Part shown: piece after piece, positions 45,170-53,274 of the stretch
How positions within the stretch are numbered: the stretch's first letter is position 1
How the letters are laid out: each line of letters begins with the position of its first letter
DNA from: Nocardia sp. CY41
Lineage (GTDB): Bacteria; Actinomycetota; Actinomycetes; Mycobacteriales; Mycobacteriaceae
Length of the DNA stretch: 64,000 bases
Direction of reading: 5' to 3'
Assembly (NCBI RefSeq): GCF_009829325.1
Contig: NZ_VUOS01000003.1
Coordinates: 60,705-124,704, forward strand
Notes under the pieces: generated by a model
The model's input: only the letters and a program-made list of their open reading frames with translations
Database searches by the model: none
Told to the model about the DNA's origin: nothing
Made by a program: the position numbers and the translations under genes

Positions 45170-45490
45170 ATGACGACTACCACGCATGCCCCCAGCCGAT
45201 TCCGGCACCGCCCGCGTCGCGACACCCTCGTCCCCGCCACCGCCACCGCCACCGAATGGCGCCATGGCACCGTCGCCTGGTTCAACACCGAGAAAGGCTT
45301 CGGCTATCTCGAACCCGACGACCGCACCAGCCCCGTGTTCGTCGACTTCCGTGCCATCGACATGCGCGGATACAAGACACTCGCTCCCGGCCAGACCGTC
45401 GTCTTCACCACCACCATCACCGATCGGGGGCCAGAAGCGGCGAACGTGCGCCCGTATATCCCGCGCCCCTACACGCCCGGTCGGTGCTGA
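45170..45490 (+). CDS. Cold-shock-domain protein with N-terminal extension
   Basis: A 106-residue nucleic-acid-binding protein. The cold-shock domain occupies residues 32-95: GTVAWFNTEKGFGYLEPDD with RNP1 KGFGYL (42-47) and RNP2-like VFVDF (56-60), where Asp replaces the usual His. A 30-residue Arg/Thr-rich extension precedes it, unlike the standard 67-residue CspA. It is probably an RNA chaperone or stress regulator. No clear Shine-Dalgarno precedes the ATG. Confidence 0.85.
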   Translation: MTTTTHAPSRFRHRPRRDTLVPATATATEWRHGTVAWFNTEKGFGYLEPDDRTSPVFVDFRAIDMRGYKTLAPGQTVVFTTTITDRGPEAANVRPYIPRPYTPGRC

Positions 45491-45604
45491 TTTCTCGGTG
45501 GTGAGCGGGACGTCGGCGGAACCACGGCACGGCATCCGGATGCGGAATCGCGACTGGCGAGGACGAACCGAACAACGGTGGCCGCGCGAGCGCGTGCGTA
45601 TCGG

Positions 45605-46708
45605 TCAAGCGTGTTCGAGCAGCTCATCGATATCGCGGCAGACGTCATCGGTCCGTACGTCGGCGACAAACGACACGTCGTGCGGGCAGCGGGGAAGTTC
45701 CTCGTCGGTGCAGTCGCGGTGGCAGACCGGGCAAGTGGTGGTCCATGACATCAGCACCCGGTCACGGGCGCGGCCCAGCGGCCCCGCGTTGATCACGTTG
45801 CCGATCCAGAAGATGCCCACGGTCGGCGTACCGAACGCCCTGGCCAGATGACGCGGGCCGCTGTCGTTCCCGACGAAGACGCTACTGCGGGCGAGGACGC
45901 CGCACAGCGCGGGCAGCGGCGCGCCGATCAGCGTACGGATCCGGTGGTCCAACGCGCGTGTACCGATACGCGAGCGGAGGCCGTCGACGAGGTCGCGATC
46001 GGGCTCGGAGCCCAGCAGGACGACCGCGACGCCTCGGTCGAGACAGTGGGCGGCGACGTCCGCGAAGCGTTCGGTGGGCCAGCGTCGGCGGGGGTCCCTG
46101 GCGCCGGGATGGATGGCCGCGATCGGGCCGCCCAGGTCGCGGAGGACGGAGTCGGCGGCGGACCGATCCGCCGCCGCCGGCTCGAGGTGCGCTTCCAGCA
46201 TCACGGGCGCCGCACCGGCCAGGCCGACGACCTCGAGGGCTCGCAAGGTCTCGTGCTGGTAGTAGCGGAACGGCAGTGTGCGGGTCAGGGCGGCCGCGCC
46301 GGCGGCACGCGAACCCACCGTCCAGCGTGGGCGCAGATCGGTCAGGAACGGGTTCGACCATGCGCCGCCGCCGTGTAGTTGCACACCCAGATCGATCGGC
46401 CCCAGTTCGTCGCAGACGTCCTGGTCGACGTCGCCCTGTTCATCGACGACCACCACTCGGTCGATGGGCCCCGCCCGGTCGCAGAGCAGTTCGGCGTGCT
46501 CGGCCGTACCGAGCAGAACGATGCGAGCTGCGGGATACGTCGCCGCCAGCGCGTGGATCGCGGGGAACGCGAACAGCAGATCGCCGAGACCGCCGCCGCG
46601 CAGTACCGCGATGCGCCGCACCCCGGGGAAGACCTCGCCGAGCGGGCCGAGCGCCGGGCGCGACGTAACGCGTCCCGTGCGGGTGATCGCGCCGCCGGCG
46701 TGTCCCAT
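45605..46708 (-). CDS. Glycosyltransferase family 9 (heptosyltransferase-like)
   Basis: A 367-residue GT-B enzyme of family GT9, which includes ADP-heptose:LPS heptosyltransferases. Visible: RRIAVLRGGGLGDLLFAFPAIHAL (N-terminal fold), IAAIHPGARDPRRRWPTERFA and VFVGNDSGPRHLARAFGTPTVGIF (donor-binding). Near the end, CPVCHRDCTDEELPRCPHD clusters four Cys and two His, a possible zinc site. AGGAGGTCGC precedes the ATG. It is divergent from gmhA and the HldE-like kinase, implying a heptose-type sugar acceptor or donor in this organism's envelope or glycolipids. Confidence 0.85.
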   Translation of the reverse strand: MGHAGGAITRTGRVTSRPALGPLGEVFPGVRRIAVLRGGGLGDLLFAFPAIHALAATYPAARIVLLGTAEHAELLCDRAGPIDRVVVVDEQGDVDQDVCDELGPIDLGVQLHGGGAWSNPFLTDLRPRWTVGSRAAGAAALTRTLPFRYYQHETLRALEVVGLAGAAPVMLEAHLEPAAADRSAADSVLRDLGGPIAAIHPGARDPRRRWPTERFADVAAHCLDRGVAVVLLGSEPDRDLVDGLRSRIGTRALDHRIRTLIGAPLPALCGVLARSSVFVGNDSGPRHLARAFGTPTVGIFWIGNVINAGPLGRARDRVLMSWTTTCPVCHRDCTDEELPRCPHDVSFVADVRTDDVCRDIDELLEHA

Positions 46709-46906
46709 GCGACCTCCTGCGTGTCCGACGAGCCAGAACGAATGTCGTCGTTCTACCCGGGGTCCGGGCGCACAAACGGTGCGGGCAGCGCGGCACGGAT
46801 GTTTCGGCGCGGTCGAGTGGGGCATGTCAGCCCGTGCGGGCTTCGGTGTGCGGCCCGGATCGGTACTGCGCGTGTGATCCAGTCGTCCTCGGCGAACGGA
46901 GCTGCA

Positions 46907-47264
46907 GTGAAGGTCCCCACGGTGTTCGAGCACGCCGGCCCGCCGGCCGAGTCCGGCGCTGTTCACGCCATGCCGGTGGTCACGTCGACGCGTGAACACC
47001 GCGTCGCCCATACCCGGCGCTACGGCTTCTGTCCCGATGTGCTGACCGCCTCCGACCTGTCCCGGCCGCGCCATCGTGCGGCGGCTGCCGCCGCGGGTCC
47101 CGCCGCTACACATAGCGGGCATCGACTGCGCCGCGATCCTCGACACCGACTGTCCGGTGTCACCGCCGGCGCGACATCAGGTGGACGGCTCGCCGGAGCC
47201 GGAGGGACACCCATCGGAGGTCACGGCGGACGGTCAGGTGGTTTCCGAAGTGCACCCGGTATGA
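46907..47264 (+). CDS. Uncertain small or frameshifted reading frame
   Basis: The 590-base gap before gmhA has two adjoining coding-like stretches in different frames. Frame A runs from GTG 46907 to about 47075 (VKVPTVFEHAGPPAESGAVH) with GGAG just upstream. Frame B runs from 47046 to the stop at 47264 (GIDCAAILDTDCPVSPPARH). Both have GC-rich third positions where used, and switching frame near 47060 would give one protein of about 119 residues. This could be a frameshifted gene, two small peptides, or chance. The rest of the gap (46709-46906) holds nothing supported. Confidence 0.25.
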
Positions 47265-47298
47265 CCGCCGCATCGGCGACGAGGAAGGACGACCTACC

Positions 47299-47916
47299 GT
47301 GACAGGTTCGGACACCGATCCGGCCCACAGCGGCGCGCCCGGTGCGGAGGCCGCCCTGGCGCGCCAATTCGACGCGCTGACCACCGCGCTCGAACGCAAC
47401 CGCGCCCTCGTCCTCGCGCGGCTGTGGGCCTGGGGTGCGGACCTCGCCCGCGTCTACGCATCCGGCGGGCGCTTGTTCACCTGCGGCAACGGGGGCAGCG
47501 CCGCCGAAGCCCAGCATCTGTCGGCTGAGTTGACCGGTCGTTTCCAGCTGGAGCGGCGCCCGCTTTCGGCGATCGCGTTGCACTGCGACACCTCCAGCAC
47601 CACCGCGATCGCCAACGATTACGGCATCGAGGAGATGTTCGCACGCCAGTTACGCGCGCACGGCAGGCCCGGTGACGTGCTGATCGCGTTGTCGACCAGC
47701 GGATCGAGCCCGAATGTGATCGCCACCGCCAAGACCGCCCACGACATCGGGCTGACCACCTGGGCGATGACCGGACCGCCGCCGAATCCGCTGGCGTTGC
47801 TGTGCGACGACGCGATCAGTATCGAGGCCGAAACCGTCGCGACGGTGCAGGAGATGCACTTGTTGCTGGTGCACGGGCTGTGTACGGCGTTGGAAGCCGC
47901 GCTGGAGCGGGAGTGA
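47299..47916 (+). CDS. gmhA: Phosphoheptose isomerase (sedoheptulose-7-phosphate isomerase)
   Basis: A 205-residue SIS-domain isomerase. GmhA turns D-sedoheptulose 7-phosphate into D-glycero-D-manno-heptose 7-phosphate. Matches: CGNGGSAAEAQHLSAELTGR (phosphate loop and catalytic Glu), ISTSG-type loop ALSTSGSSPN and VQEMHLLLVHGLC (catalytic His). GTG 47299 follows AGGAAGGA. The kinase gene begins on its stop codon. Confidence 0.87.
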   Translation: MTGSDTDPAHSGAPGAEAALARQFDALTTALERNRALVLARLWAWGADLARVYASGGRLFTCGNGGSAAEAQHLSAELTGRFQLERRPLSAIALHCDTSSTTAIANDYGIEEMFARQLRAHGRPGDVLIALSTSGSSPNVIATAKTAHDIGLTTWAMTGPPPNPLALLCDDAISIEAETVATVQEMHLLLVHGLCTALEAALERE

Positions 47917-48917
47917 TGGCCGCGGGCGATCCGCTCGTCGTGATCGGGGACGCGCTGCTCGACATCGACCTCGACGGTCGCGCCGACCGATGCAGCGCGG
48001 AGGCGGCAGCCCCGGTGGTCGACGTCGCGCACCGCACGTTCCGTCCCGGTGGGGCGGGATTGGCGGCCCGGCTCGCGGCGGCGGGCGACCGGGAAGTCGT
48101 CCTGATCGCCGGTTTCGCGGCCGATGAAGCGGGCGCCCGGCTGCGCGGGTTGCTGGACGGACATGTGCGGGTCATCGCGCTACCCCTCCACGGATCGACG
48201 ATCTGCAAGCAGCGGGTGCGCGCGATCGGCCCGTGGGCCCGCTCCAACGGGCACGCTCGCGCCAAGGAACCCCGGCGGCCCGTCTTGATCACCAGAATCG
48301 ATTCCGGCACCGGAATAGCGAGCGCCGACCCGCTGCCGGACGAGGCGCACGCCGTGCTCGCGGCGGCGCAGGCGGTGCTGGTCTCCGACTACGGTCACGG
48401 CACCGCGGCCCACCCACGGATCCGTGCGCTCCTGCGTGCCCAGGCCCGGCACGTTCCGGTCGTCTGGGACCCCCACCCGCACGGACCTGTGCCGATCCCC
48501 GGCGCGGCACTGGTCACCCCGAATCGCGCGGAAGCGCTCACCCTGCTGTCCGGGCGGCTCGACGACGGGCCTGATCTGTGGAAACTCGCGAAAGGGTGGG
48601 CCGTCGACGCCATCGCGGTGACCCTCGGACCGGAGGGTGCCCTGCTCTGCCTGCGCGCGTCCGGCAAACGTTGGCGCATCCCGCTTCCGGTCGCGGCCAA
48701 GGCGGCCGGCGGCAGTGACACCTGCGGAGCAGGCGACAGTTTCGCCGTCGCCGCGACAGCCCACGTGGGCGAGGGCAGCGGACCGGAGCGGGCGGTTCGC
48801 CGTGCCGTGCTGGCGGCGGCCGAGTTCGTCGGCCGCGGAGCCGCCGCCGTGTTCGCCGAATCGGAACCGGCCCCGATGTCCGGAGGGACCGCGGAGGCGG
48901 ACAGCGCGTGGTTGTGA
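47916..48917 (+). CDS. PfkB-family heptose 7-phosphate kinase (HldE N-domain type)
   Basis: A 333-residue PfkB sugar kinase resembling the kinase half of HldE: VIGDALLDIDLDG, FRPGGAGLAARLAAAG, KQRV, ITRIDSG, VLVSDYGHG, VTPNRAEAL and the anion-hole motif CGAGDSF with catalytic Asp. It probably makes D-glycero-beta-D-manno-heptose 1,7-bisphosphate from the GmhA product. The HldE nucleotidyltransferase half is absent, as are gmhB and hldD, so other steps must be encoded elsewhere. The start (ATG 47916, or GTG 47913) overlaps the gmhA stop. Confidence 0.83.
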   Translation: MAAGDPLVVIGDALLDIDLDGRADRCSAEAAAPVVDVAHRTFRPGGAGLAARLAAAGDREVVLIAGFAADEAGARLRGLLDGHVRVIALPLHGSTICKQRVRAIGPWARSNGHARAKEPRRPVLITRIDSGTGIASADPLPDEAHAVLAAAQAVLVSDYGHGTAAHPRIRALLRAQARHVPVVWDPHPHGPVPIPGAALVTPNRAEALTLLSGRLDDGPDLWKLAKGWAVDAIAVTLGPEGALLCLRASGKRWRIPLPVAAKAAGGSDTCGAGDSFAVAATAHVGEGSGPERAVRRAVLAAAEFVGRGAAAVFAESEPAPMSGGTAEADSAWL

Positions 48918-49352
48918 TCAGTGCCATGCGCGCTCGAGTCCGAAGCCGCGATACCCTCGCTCCACCGCGGCCCGCCCCGGCAGGTGGGTGGTGTGAGACG
49001 CGAGTCGCACTGTGCCCGAGTGGATTCGGAGTGACGGGCCGCACCGTTCCACGTGCCGCTGTCGTCCGCATCGAAACGGTGCTTCGTCAGAAGATCACCG
49101 CGTGCATGGAAACCTGCCTGCGCTTCGTTTTTCGGATAGCTGCCGAGCCTCGTCACGCCTGGATCCGGCGCAGATGACATACTGGGTCGTAGGTCACCGG
49201 CTGTCGCCACTGATGTGCGCGTGCGCCGGCCGTTGAGTCAACAGCGGATTGTCGGCCGAACGCGCCCGTGCCCGCCTGACCCTGCCGAGGAAGACGCCCG
49301 CGGGGTCGCGTTGCGCCGTGTGCCCTTTGTCCCTCGGAGAGGCCTTGCATCC
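48918..49352. other. Intergenic region before PAS-ANTAR gene
   Basis: About 435 bases with no supported gene or clear terminator. A T-rich motif TTCGTTTTTCGGA (49124-49136) recurs upstream of the STAS gene (50052-50064). CATACT at 49178-49183 could be a -10 box, but no -35 is convincing. Confidence 0.4.
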
Positions 49353-50030
49353 ATGACTCAACGTATGCAGCCCTGCATGTCCCCCGTGACCGCTGCCGAT
49401 TCGGCATCATCCGAGCAACCTACTGTCGGAAGCTTCCGGTTCTGGTTCGCCACCCGCCGTTGGGAATGGTCCGCCGAGGTCTATCGCATGCACGGCTACC
49501 AGCCGGGCGAGATCGAGCCGACCACACAGTTGCTGCTCGCGCACAAGCACCCCGACGACCGCACGCACGTCGCCGAGACCATCACACGTGCCATCGATCA
49601 CGGCGATCCTTTCTCGAGCAGGCACCGGTTCATCGACCTGTCCGGCCAGGAACACACCGTGCTCGTCGTCGCCGATCGAATTCTCGACGACCGGGGCGCC
49701 GCGGTCGGCACCGCGGGCTTCTACGTCGACCTGTCCGACACCCTGGCCGAGGCGCACCAGGCCATGCTCGCCGCGACGCTGCCCGGGCTCTACGAGAATC
49801 GCGCGGTGATCGAGCAGGCCAAGGGAGTGCTCATGCGCGTCTACCAGATCAGCGCCGAGCAAGCGTTCCAGATCCTGCGCTGGCGATCGCAGGAAACCAA
49901 CACCAAGTTACGGGCGCTGGCCCAGCAGCTGATCGCGGAACTTCCTCAGGTGCCACCGCCACCGCCGGATCTGGTCGCCGCGTTCGACCACATCCTGCTG
50001 ACCGTCCACCACCGCATCCCCCGGGAGTGA
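49353..50030 (+). CDS. PAS and ANTAR domain protein
   Basis: A 225-residue regulator: a PAS domain (about residues 25-130, WEWSAEVYRMHGYQPGEIE, then RHRFIDLSGQEH) followed by an ANTAR domain (about 146-198, YENRAVIEQAKGVLMRVYQISAEQAFQILRW). ANTAR domains bind paired RNA hairpins and prevent termination; PAS-ANTAR proteins are common in actinobacteria next to SigF/STAS genes. The ATG at 49353 follows CGGAGAGG. Targets are unknown. Confidence 0.9.
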   Translation: MTQRMQPCMSPVTAADSASSEQPTVGSFRFWFATRRWEWSAEVYRMHGYQPGEIEPTTQLLLAHKHPDDRTHVAETITRAIDHGDPFSSRHRFIDLSGQEHTVLVVADRILDDRGAAVGTAGFYVDLSDTLAEAHQAMLAATLPGLYENRAVIEQAKGVLMRVYQISAEQAFQILRWRSQETNTKLRALAQQLIAELPQVPPPPPDLVAAFDHILLTVHHRIPRE

Positions 50031-50167
50031 CCGTGCGGGAGGCCGCGGGGTTTCGTTTTTCGGACCGATGCCCCGGCGGACTTCGTCTGTCGCGCTGACA
50101 CCACCGGAATCGACTGCCAGGCTCGACTATGCGGTCTCGTGCCGATACCCGGCCGCCGGAGGTACGC

Positions 50168-50761
50168 ATGACCTTTCAGAACGGCGTGGACGGCGTCCCG
50201 CCCGATGACGGCTTGCTCCTCGTCGCGCACGGTGAGTTGGACGCGGCGACCGCCGACGAGTGCTTCACCGAGATGGCCGAACCAATCGAAAAGTGTTGGC
50301 GCACAATGTCGATTCCCGCGTCGGTCGTCATCGGTCCGGGTGCCGTGCGTTTGCTCTCCTGTGCGGGCGTACGCGTGGCGCTGCGGCTGGCGAGGTGCGG
50401 CGCGCGCGCAGGTGTCCCGGTCGGCGTGACCGTGCCGGACGACGGACCCGTGCGGCGCGTCATCGATGTGCCGGCAGTGCGGAGCAGCGTGCCGGTGGTC
50501 GCGTGCCCTGCGCCCGTGGTGCACGATGCCGGCCATCAGCCGCGGGAGTGCCGGTTCTCCGGCGCTCACGTCACGGATCAGTGGCGGACCAGCGGCGGTC
50601 CGGGAGCACATCGGGGGATCTCACCGGAAGCTGCCCACCGCCCGTATGTCTCCGGTGGCGCCACGCGGTTTCGGCAGCCCGGGCAGGCGAGCGATCCCGA
50701 GAACGCACCCGGGCACCGGCGCCCGTCCGAAATACGAACAAGACCGCCCACGAACGCTTGA
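50168..50761 (+). CDS. STAS-like anti-sigma factor antagonist, phospho-site altered
   Basis: A 197-residue protein. Residues 14-105 fit a STAS domain (LLLVAHGELDAATADE, then AVRLLSCAGVRVALRLARCG, then GVPVGVTV). In SpoIIAA-type proteins the loop is D-S-S-G with the first Ser phosphorylated; here the loop is S64-C65-A66-G67, so the phosphorylated Ser appears to be Cys. The last 90 residues are low-complexity. GGAGGT precedes the ATG. It lies directly upstream of a SigF-type sigma factor, supporting a role in partner switching. Confidence 0.65.
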   Translation: MTFQNGVDGVPPDDGLLLVAHGELDAATADECFTEMAEPIEKCWRTMSIPASVVIGPGAVRLLSCAGVRVALRLARCGARAGVPVGVTVPDDGPVRRVIDVPAVRSSVPVVACPAPVVHDAGHQPRECRFSGAHVTDQWRTSGGPGAHRGISPEAAHRPYVSGGATRFRQPGQASDPENAPGHRRPSEIRTRPPTNA

Positions 50762-50780
50762 CGCAACCGTCGGGCGGTAT
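50756..50780 (+). promoter_or_regulatory. Possible SigF-type promoter before sigma gene
   Basis: GCTT (50756-50759), 15 bases, CGGTAT (50775-50780) matches the actinobacterial SigF/SigB consensus GTTT-N15-17-GGGTAT at 8 of 10 positions. It overlaps the STAS stop codon and would allow the sigma factor to drive its own gene. Confidence 0.35.
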
Positions 50781-50837
50781 ACGGCGATCGTCGCCGCCCT
50801 CTTGTCGGGCGAGCGCGGCGACCGCTGGAGAACGGGA

Positions 50838-51671
50838 ATGAGGAAGTTCATGTCACTCGCGACCGCCAACCGCAGGACCGCCACGCCGCGCCGGACGCGG
50901 CGCGGAACGGACAGCTACGACGGCATCGAACCATGGCTCGAGAAATTGGCCGCGATGGACGACAACGATCCCGAACGGCCGCGACTGCGGGAAGCGATCA
51001 TGCGCCGGTGCCTGCCGCTGGCCGAGCACATCGCGCGCCGCTTCGTGGGCCGCGGGGAGAACTACGACGATCTGTACCAGATCGCCGCCGTGGGGTTGGT
51101 GCTCGCGGTGGACCGCTTCGACCCGGCGCGGGGACCGTCGTTCCTGTCGTTCGCGGTGCCCACCATCATGGGCGAGGTACGCCGCCACTTCCGTGATCAC
51201 AGCTGGGCGGTGCGCGTACCGCGCCGGATCAAGGAGATCCAGTTGACCATCGGACCGGCGGTGGAGCGGCTCTCCCAGCGGTTGGAACGGATGCCCACCG
51301 CGCTGGAGATCGCGGTCGAACTCGGCATCGACCTGACCGAAGTCACCCAAGCGTTGCTGGCAGGCAACGCCTACTCCACGAATTCGATCGACGCGGTCAT
51401 CGAGGACGACGACAGCGGCGCCGCCTCGGTGCGCGTCGCGGAGACGTTCGGCGAGGAGGATCCCTCCTACGACCTGACCGACGAGGCACTCGCGGTCGCC
51501 CCGTTGCTCGCCGAACTGCCCGAGCGGGAGCGGCGCGTGCTGCGCATGCGCTTCTTCGAGGGGCGTACACAAGCGCAGATCGCCGCCGTGATGGGCGTCT
51601 CGCAGATGCACATCTCGCGCGTCTTGTCGCGAACCCTCGCCGATCTTCGGGAGCGTGCCCTGCGCGATTGA
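50838..51671 (+). CDS. sigF: RNA polymerase sigma factor, SigF/SigB family
   Basis: A 277-residue group 3 sigma factor with regions 2 (EHIARRFVGRGENYDDLYQIAAVGLVLAVDRFD; FAVPTIMGEVRRHFRDHSW), 3 and 4 (LPERERRVLRMRFFEGRTQAQIAAVMGVSQMHISRVLSRTLADL). This is the stress sigma family controlled by RsbW-like anti-sigma kinases and STAS antagonists. No anti-sigma gene is in the window. The ATG at 50838 follows GGAG; ATG 50850 has AGGAAG close by and is an alternative. The symbol is by family only. Confidence 0.9.
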   Translation: MRKFMSLATANRRTATPRRTRRGTDSYDGIEPWLEKLAAMDDNDPERPRLREAIMRRCLPLAEHIARRFVGRGENYDDLYQIAAVGLVLAVDRFDPARGPSFLSFAVPTIMGEVRRHFRDHSWAVRVPRRIKEIQLTIGPAVERLSQRLERMPTALEIAVELGIDLTEVTQALLAGNAYSTNSIDAVIEDDDSGAASVRVAETFGEEDPSYDLTDEALAVAPLLAELPERERRVLRMRFFEGRTQAQIAAVMGVSQMHISRVLSRTLADLRERALRD

Positions 51672-51731
51672 TCGCCGCTGTCTCGTGCAGCCCTCTGCCG
51701 GATCTCGGTGAGCCCGAGGCCGCCCGGGGAA

Positions 51732-52685
51732 TCACGCGATGAGCGTCGTGTGCGGAGATCGGCCATATGCCTCGCGGTACGCGCTGGCGAATCGTCCGGG
51801 ATGGGCGAAACCCCACGCCGCGGCGATCGAGGTCACGGTGTGGCCTTCGTCGGACGAGCAGGCGCGCAGCTGTTCGTGCGCGGCACGTAGGCGAAGCCGT
51901 CGCAGATACGCCATGGGTGTGGTGTCGAGATGGCGACGGAACGCCAGTTGCAGGGCGCGGACGGTGACATAGGAGGCCGCGGCGATATCGGCGACGGTGA
52001 TGTCCTCGCCGAGGTGCGACTCGACGTAGGCCAGCGCGCGTCGCACCGTCTCGGGGTGGGCGTCGTTGCGGTCGGTCGCCGTCGGATCGGTGTGCGCGGT
52101 GCTCGGCAGAGCATGCAGCACGGTGGCTGCCAGATACTGCGCGGCGGTGGAGGTGATCAGCGGCTGCTCGCGTACCGCGCGATCGGTGGCGAGATCACGC
52201 ATGTGCTCGAGCACGCCGGACAGATGCCGCGCGGCGGCCTGCGATACGGGCCGATGACCCGTCAGCCGGACCGGCTCCAGGTCGTGGCCCGGGGCCGCGG
52301 CCGCGACCTGGGTCAGCAGCGAGGGATCGAACATCGTGATGCTGTAGCGAGCGTGGTGGACCACTCCGGAATACGGCAGGTCCGGCGGAGTGAGCAGCCC
52401 GAGCTCGCCGGGCCGGAAGAAGTCGGTGCTGCCGTCGGCGTAGTTCTCTTCGATCGTCCCCGAGTCGACCTCGCACAGGCATATCTTGCCCAGCGGCTGG
52501 GCGTCGTACCGCATGTCGAAGCTCAGGTCGAGGTCGTCCAGGCTCATCGGACCGAGGATCGTCCGAGTGATGTCCGTCCGGACGGGGACACCGGTGTTGT
52601 TGCCGATCCGCATCCTCGTGTAGTTGATATTGAGGAACTCCTCGGTATCACCCAAACTGTCGCTGTGGAAGGCCAATGACTCCAT
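51732..52685 (-). CDS. AraC family transcriptional regulator
   Basis: A 317-residue AraC regulator. The N-terminal cupin-like domain (about 1-180) resembles the AraC_binding_2 type (MRYDAQPLGKICLCEVDSG, DLPYSGVVHHARYSITMF). The C-terminal two helix-turn-helix units (about 215-315) are clear: ITVADIAAASYVTVRALQLAFRRHL and TSIAAAWGFAHPGRFASAYREAYGRSP. Inducer and targets unknown. It is convergent with the sigma factor gene. Confidence 0.9.
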   Translation of the reverse strand: MESLAFHSDSLGDTEEFLNINYTRMRIGNNTGVPVRTDITRTILGPMSLDDLDLSFDMRYDAQPLGKICLCEVDSGTIEENYADGSTDFFRPGELGLLTPPDLPYSGVVHHARYSITMFDPSLLTQVAAAAPGHDLEPVRLTGHRPVSQAAARHLSGVLEHMRDLATDRAVREQPLITSTAAQYLAATVLHALPSTAHTDPTATDRNDAHPETVRRALAYVESHLGEDITVADIAAASYVTVRALQLAFRRHLDTTPMAYLRRLRLRAAHEQLRACSSDEGHTVTSIAAAWGFAHPGRFASAYREAYGRSPHTTLIA

Positions 52686-53069
52686 CGCTGCGACACTCCT
52701 GCTCCTCCGGATACGGCATCCCGCCCAGTACGTCGTAGAGGTTTCCGAGCCACACTGCTCGGCGTAAGGACCGGCCACTCAACCGTTGTCGTTCAGTCAG
52801 GTAGGTGCGGTCCGGTAACCCATGATGTGTCGGCGATTCGCATCCCGTCACACCGCAGCGGAGAGTACCCACTGCAGCCGGACCCAATCGTCGAGAACCG
52901 CTTCCACTCTACCTTCGCGGCATGCGCGTCGAGCCGACCAGCGCTTTTCTATCCGCCGCCCCCAGGCCGGGGCTGGTGAGTGTTTCGTCCTCGGCTCAGC
53001 GGCCACCCTGTCCACGGGGGCCGGGGTCGCCCCCTCATACGAAACCGTACGAAGAGACGAGGAGGTCCC
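52686..53069. other. Intergenic region with no supported gene
   Basis: About 385 bases between the AraC gene start and a small-protein gene. Frames on both strands lack ribosome-binding sites and recognisable protein. It should contain the AraC promoter (reverse) and that of the small protein (forward); no strong boxes were seen. Confidence 0.4.
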
Positions 53070-53219
53070 ATGGTTTCGCAGGACACGATCGCGCAATTGC
53101 GCCAGGACATCACCACCGCCGAGGACGCGGGCGACGAAATGAACGCCGAGCGTTTGCGGCGGGAGCTGGCCGAAGCGGTCCGGGAGGCGGAAAAGAGCGC
53201 CGAGCCCGGGCAACCGTGA
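53070..53219 (+). CDS. Small helical protein (49 residues)
   Basis: A 49-residue protein with GAGGAGGT six bases before the ATG. The sequence is highly charged and almost all helical (IAQLRQDITTAEDAGDEMN, then RLRRELAEAVREAE), probably a short coiled coil or a partner-binding peptide. No family recognised, but codon use and ribosome-binding site are convincing. Confidence 0.6.
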   Translation: MVSQDTIAQLRQDITTAEDAGDEMNAERLRRELAEAVREAEKSAEPGQP

Positions 53220-53274
53220 CGAATCGGTGCGCGCGGAGGCCGGCGGCGTGCGACGCCACCGGCCTGCGCGCAGA

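Noticed and set aside
49124..50064. Shared 13-mer TTCGTTTTTCGGA upstream of the PAS-ANTAR and STAS genes
   Set aside because: Attractive as a common regulatory site, but 13-base matches are expected by chance in 64 kb and no -10 box follows at a fixed distance in both places.
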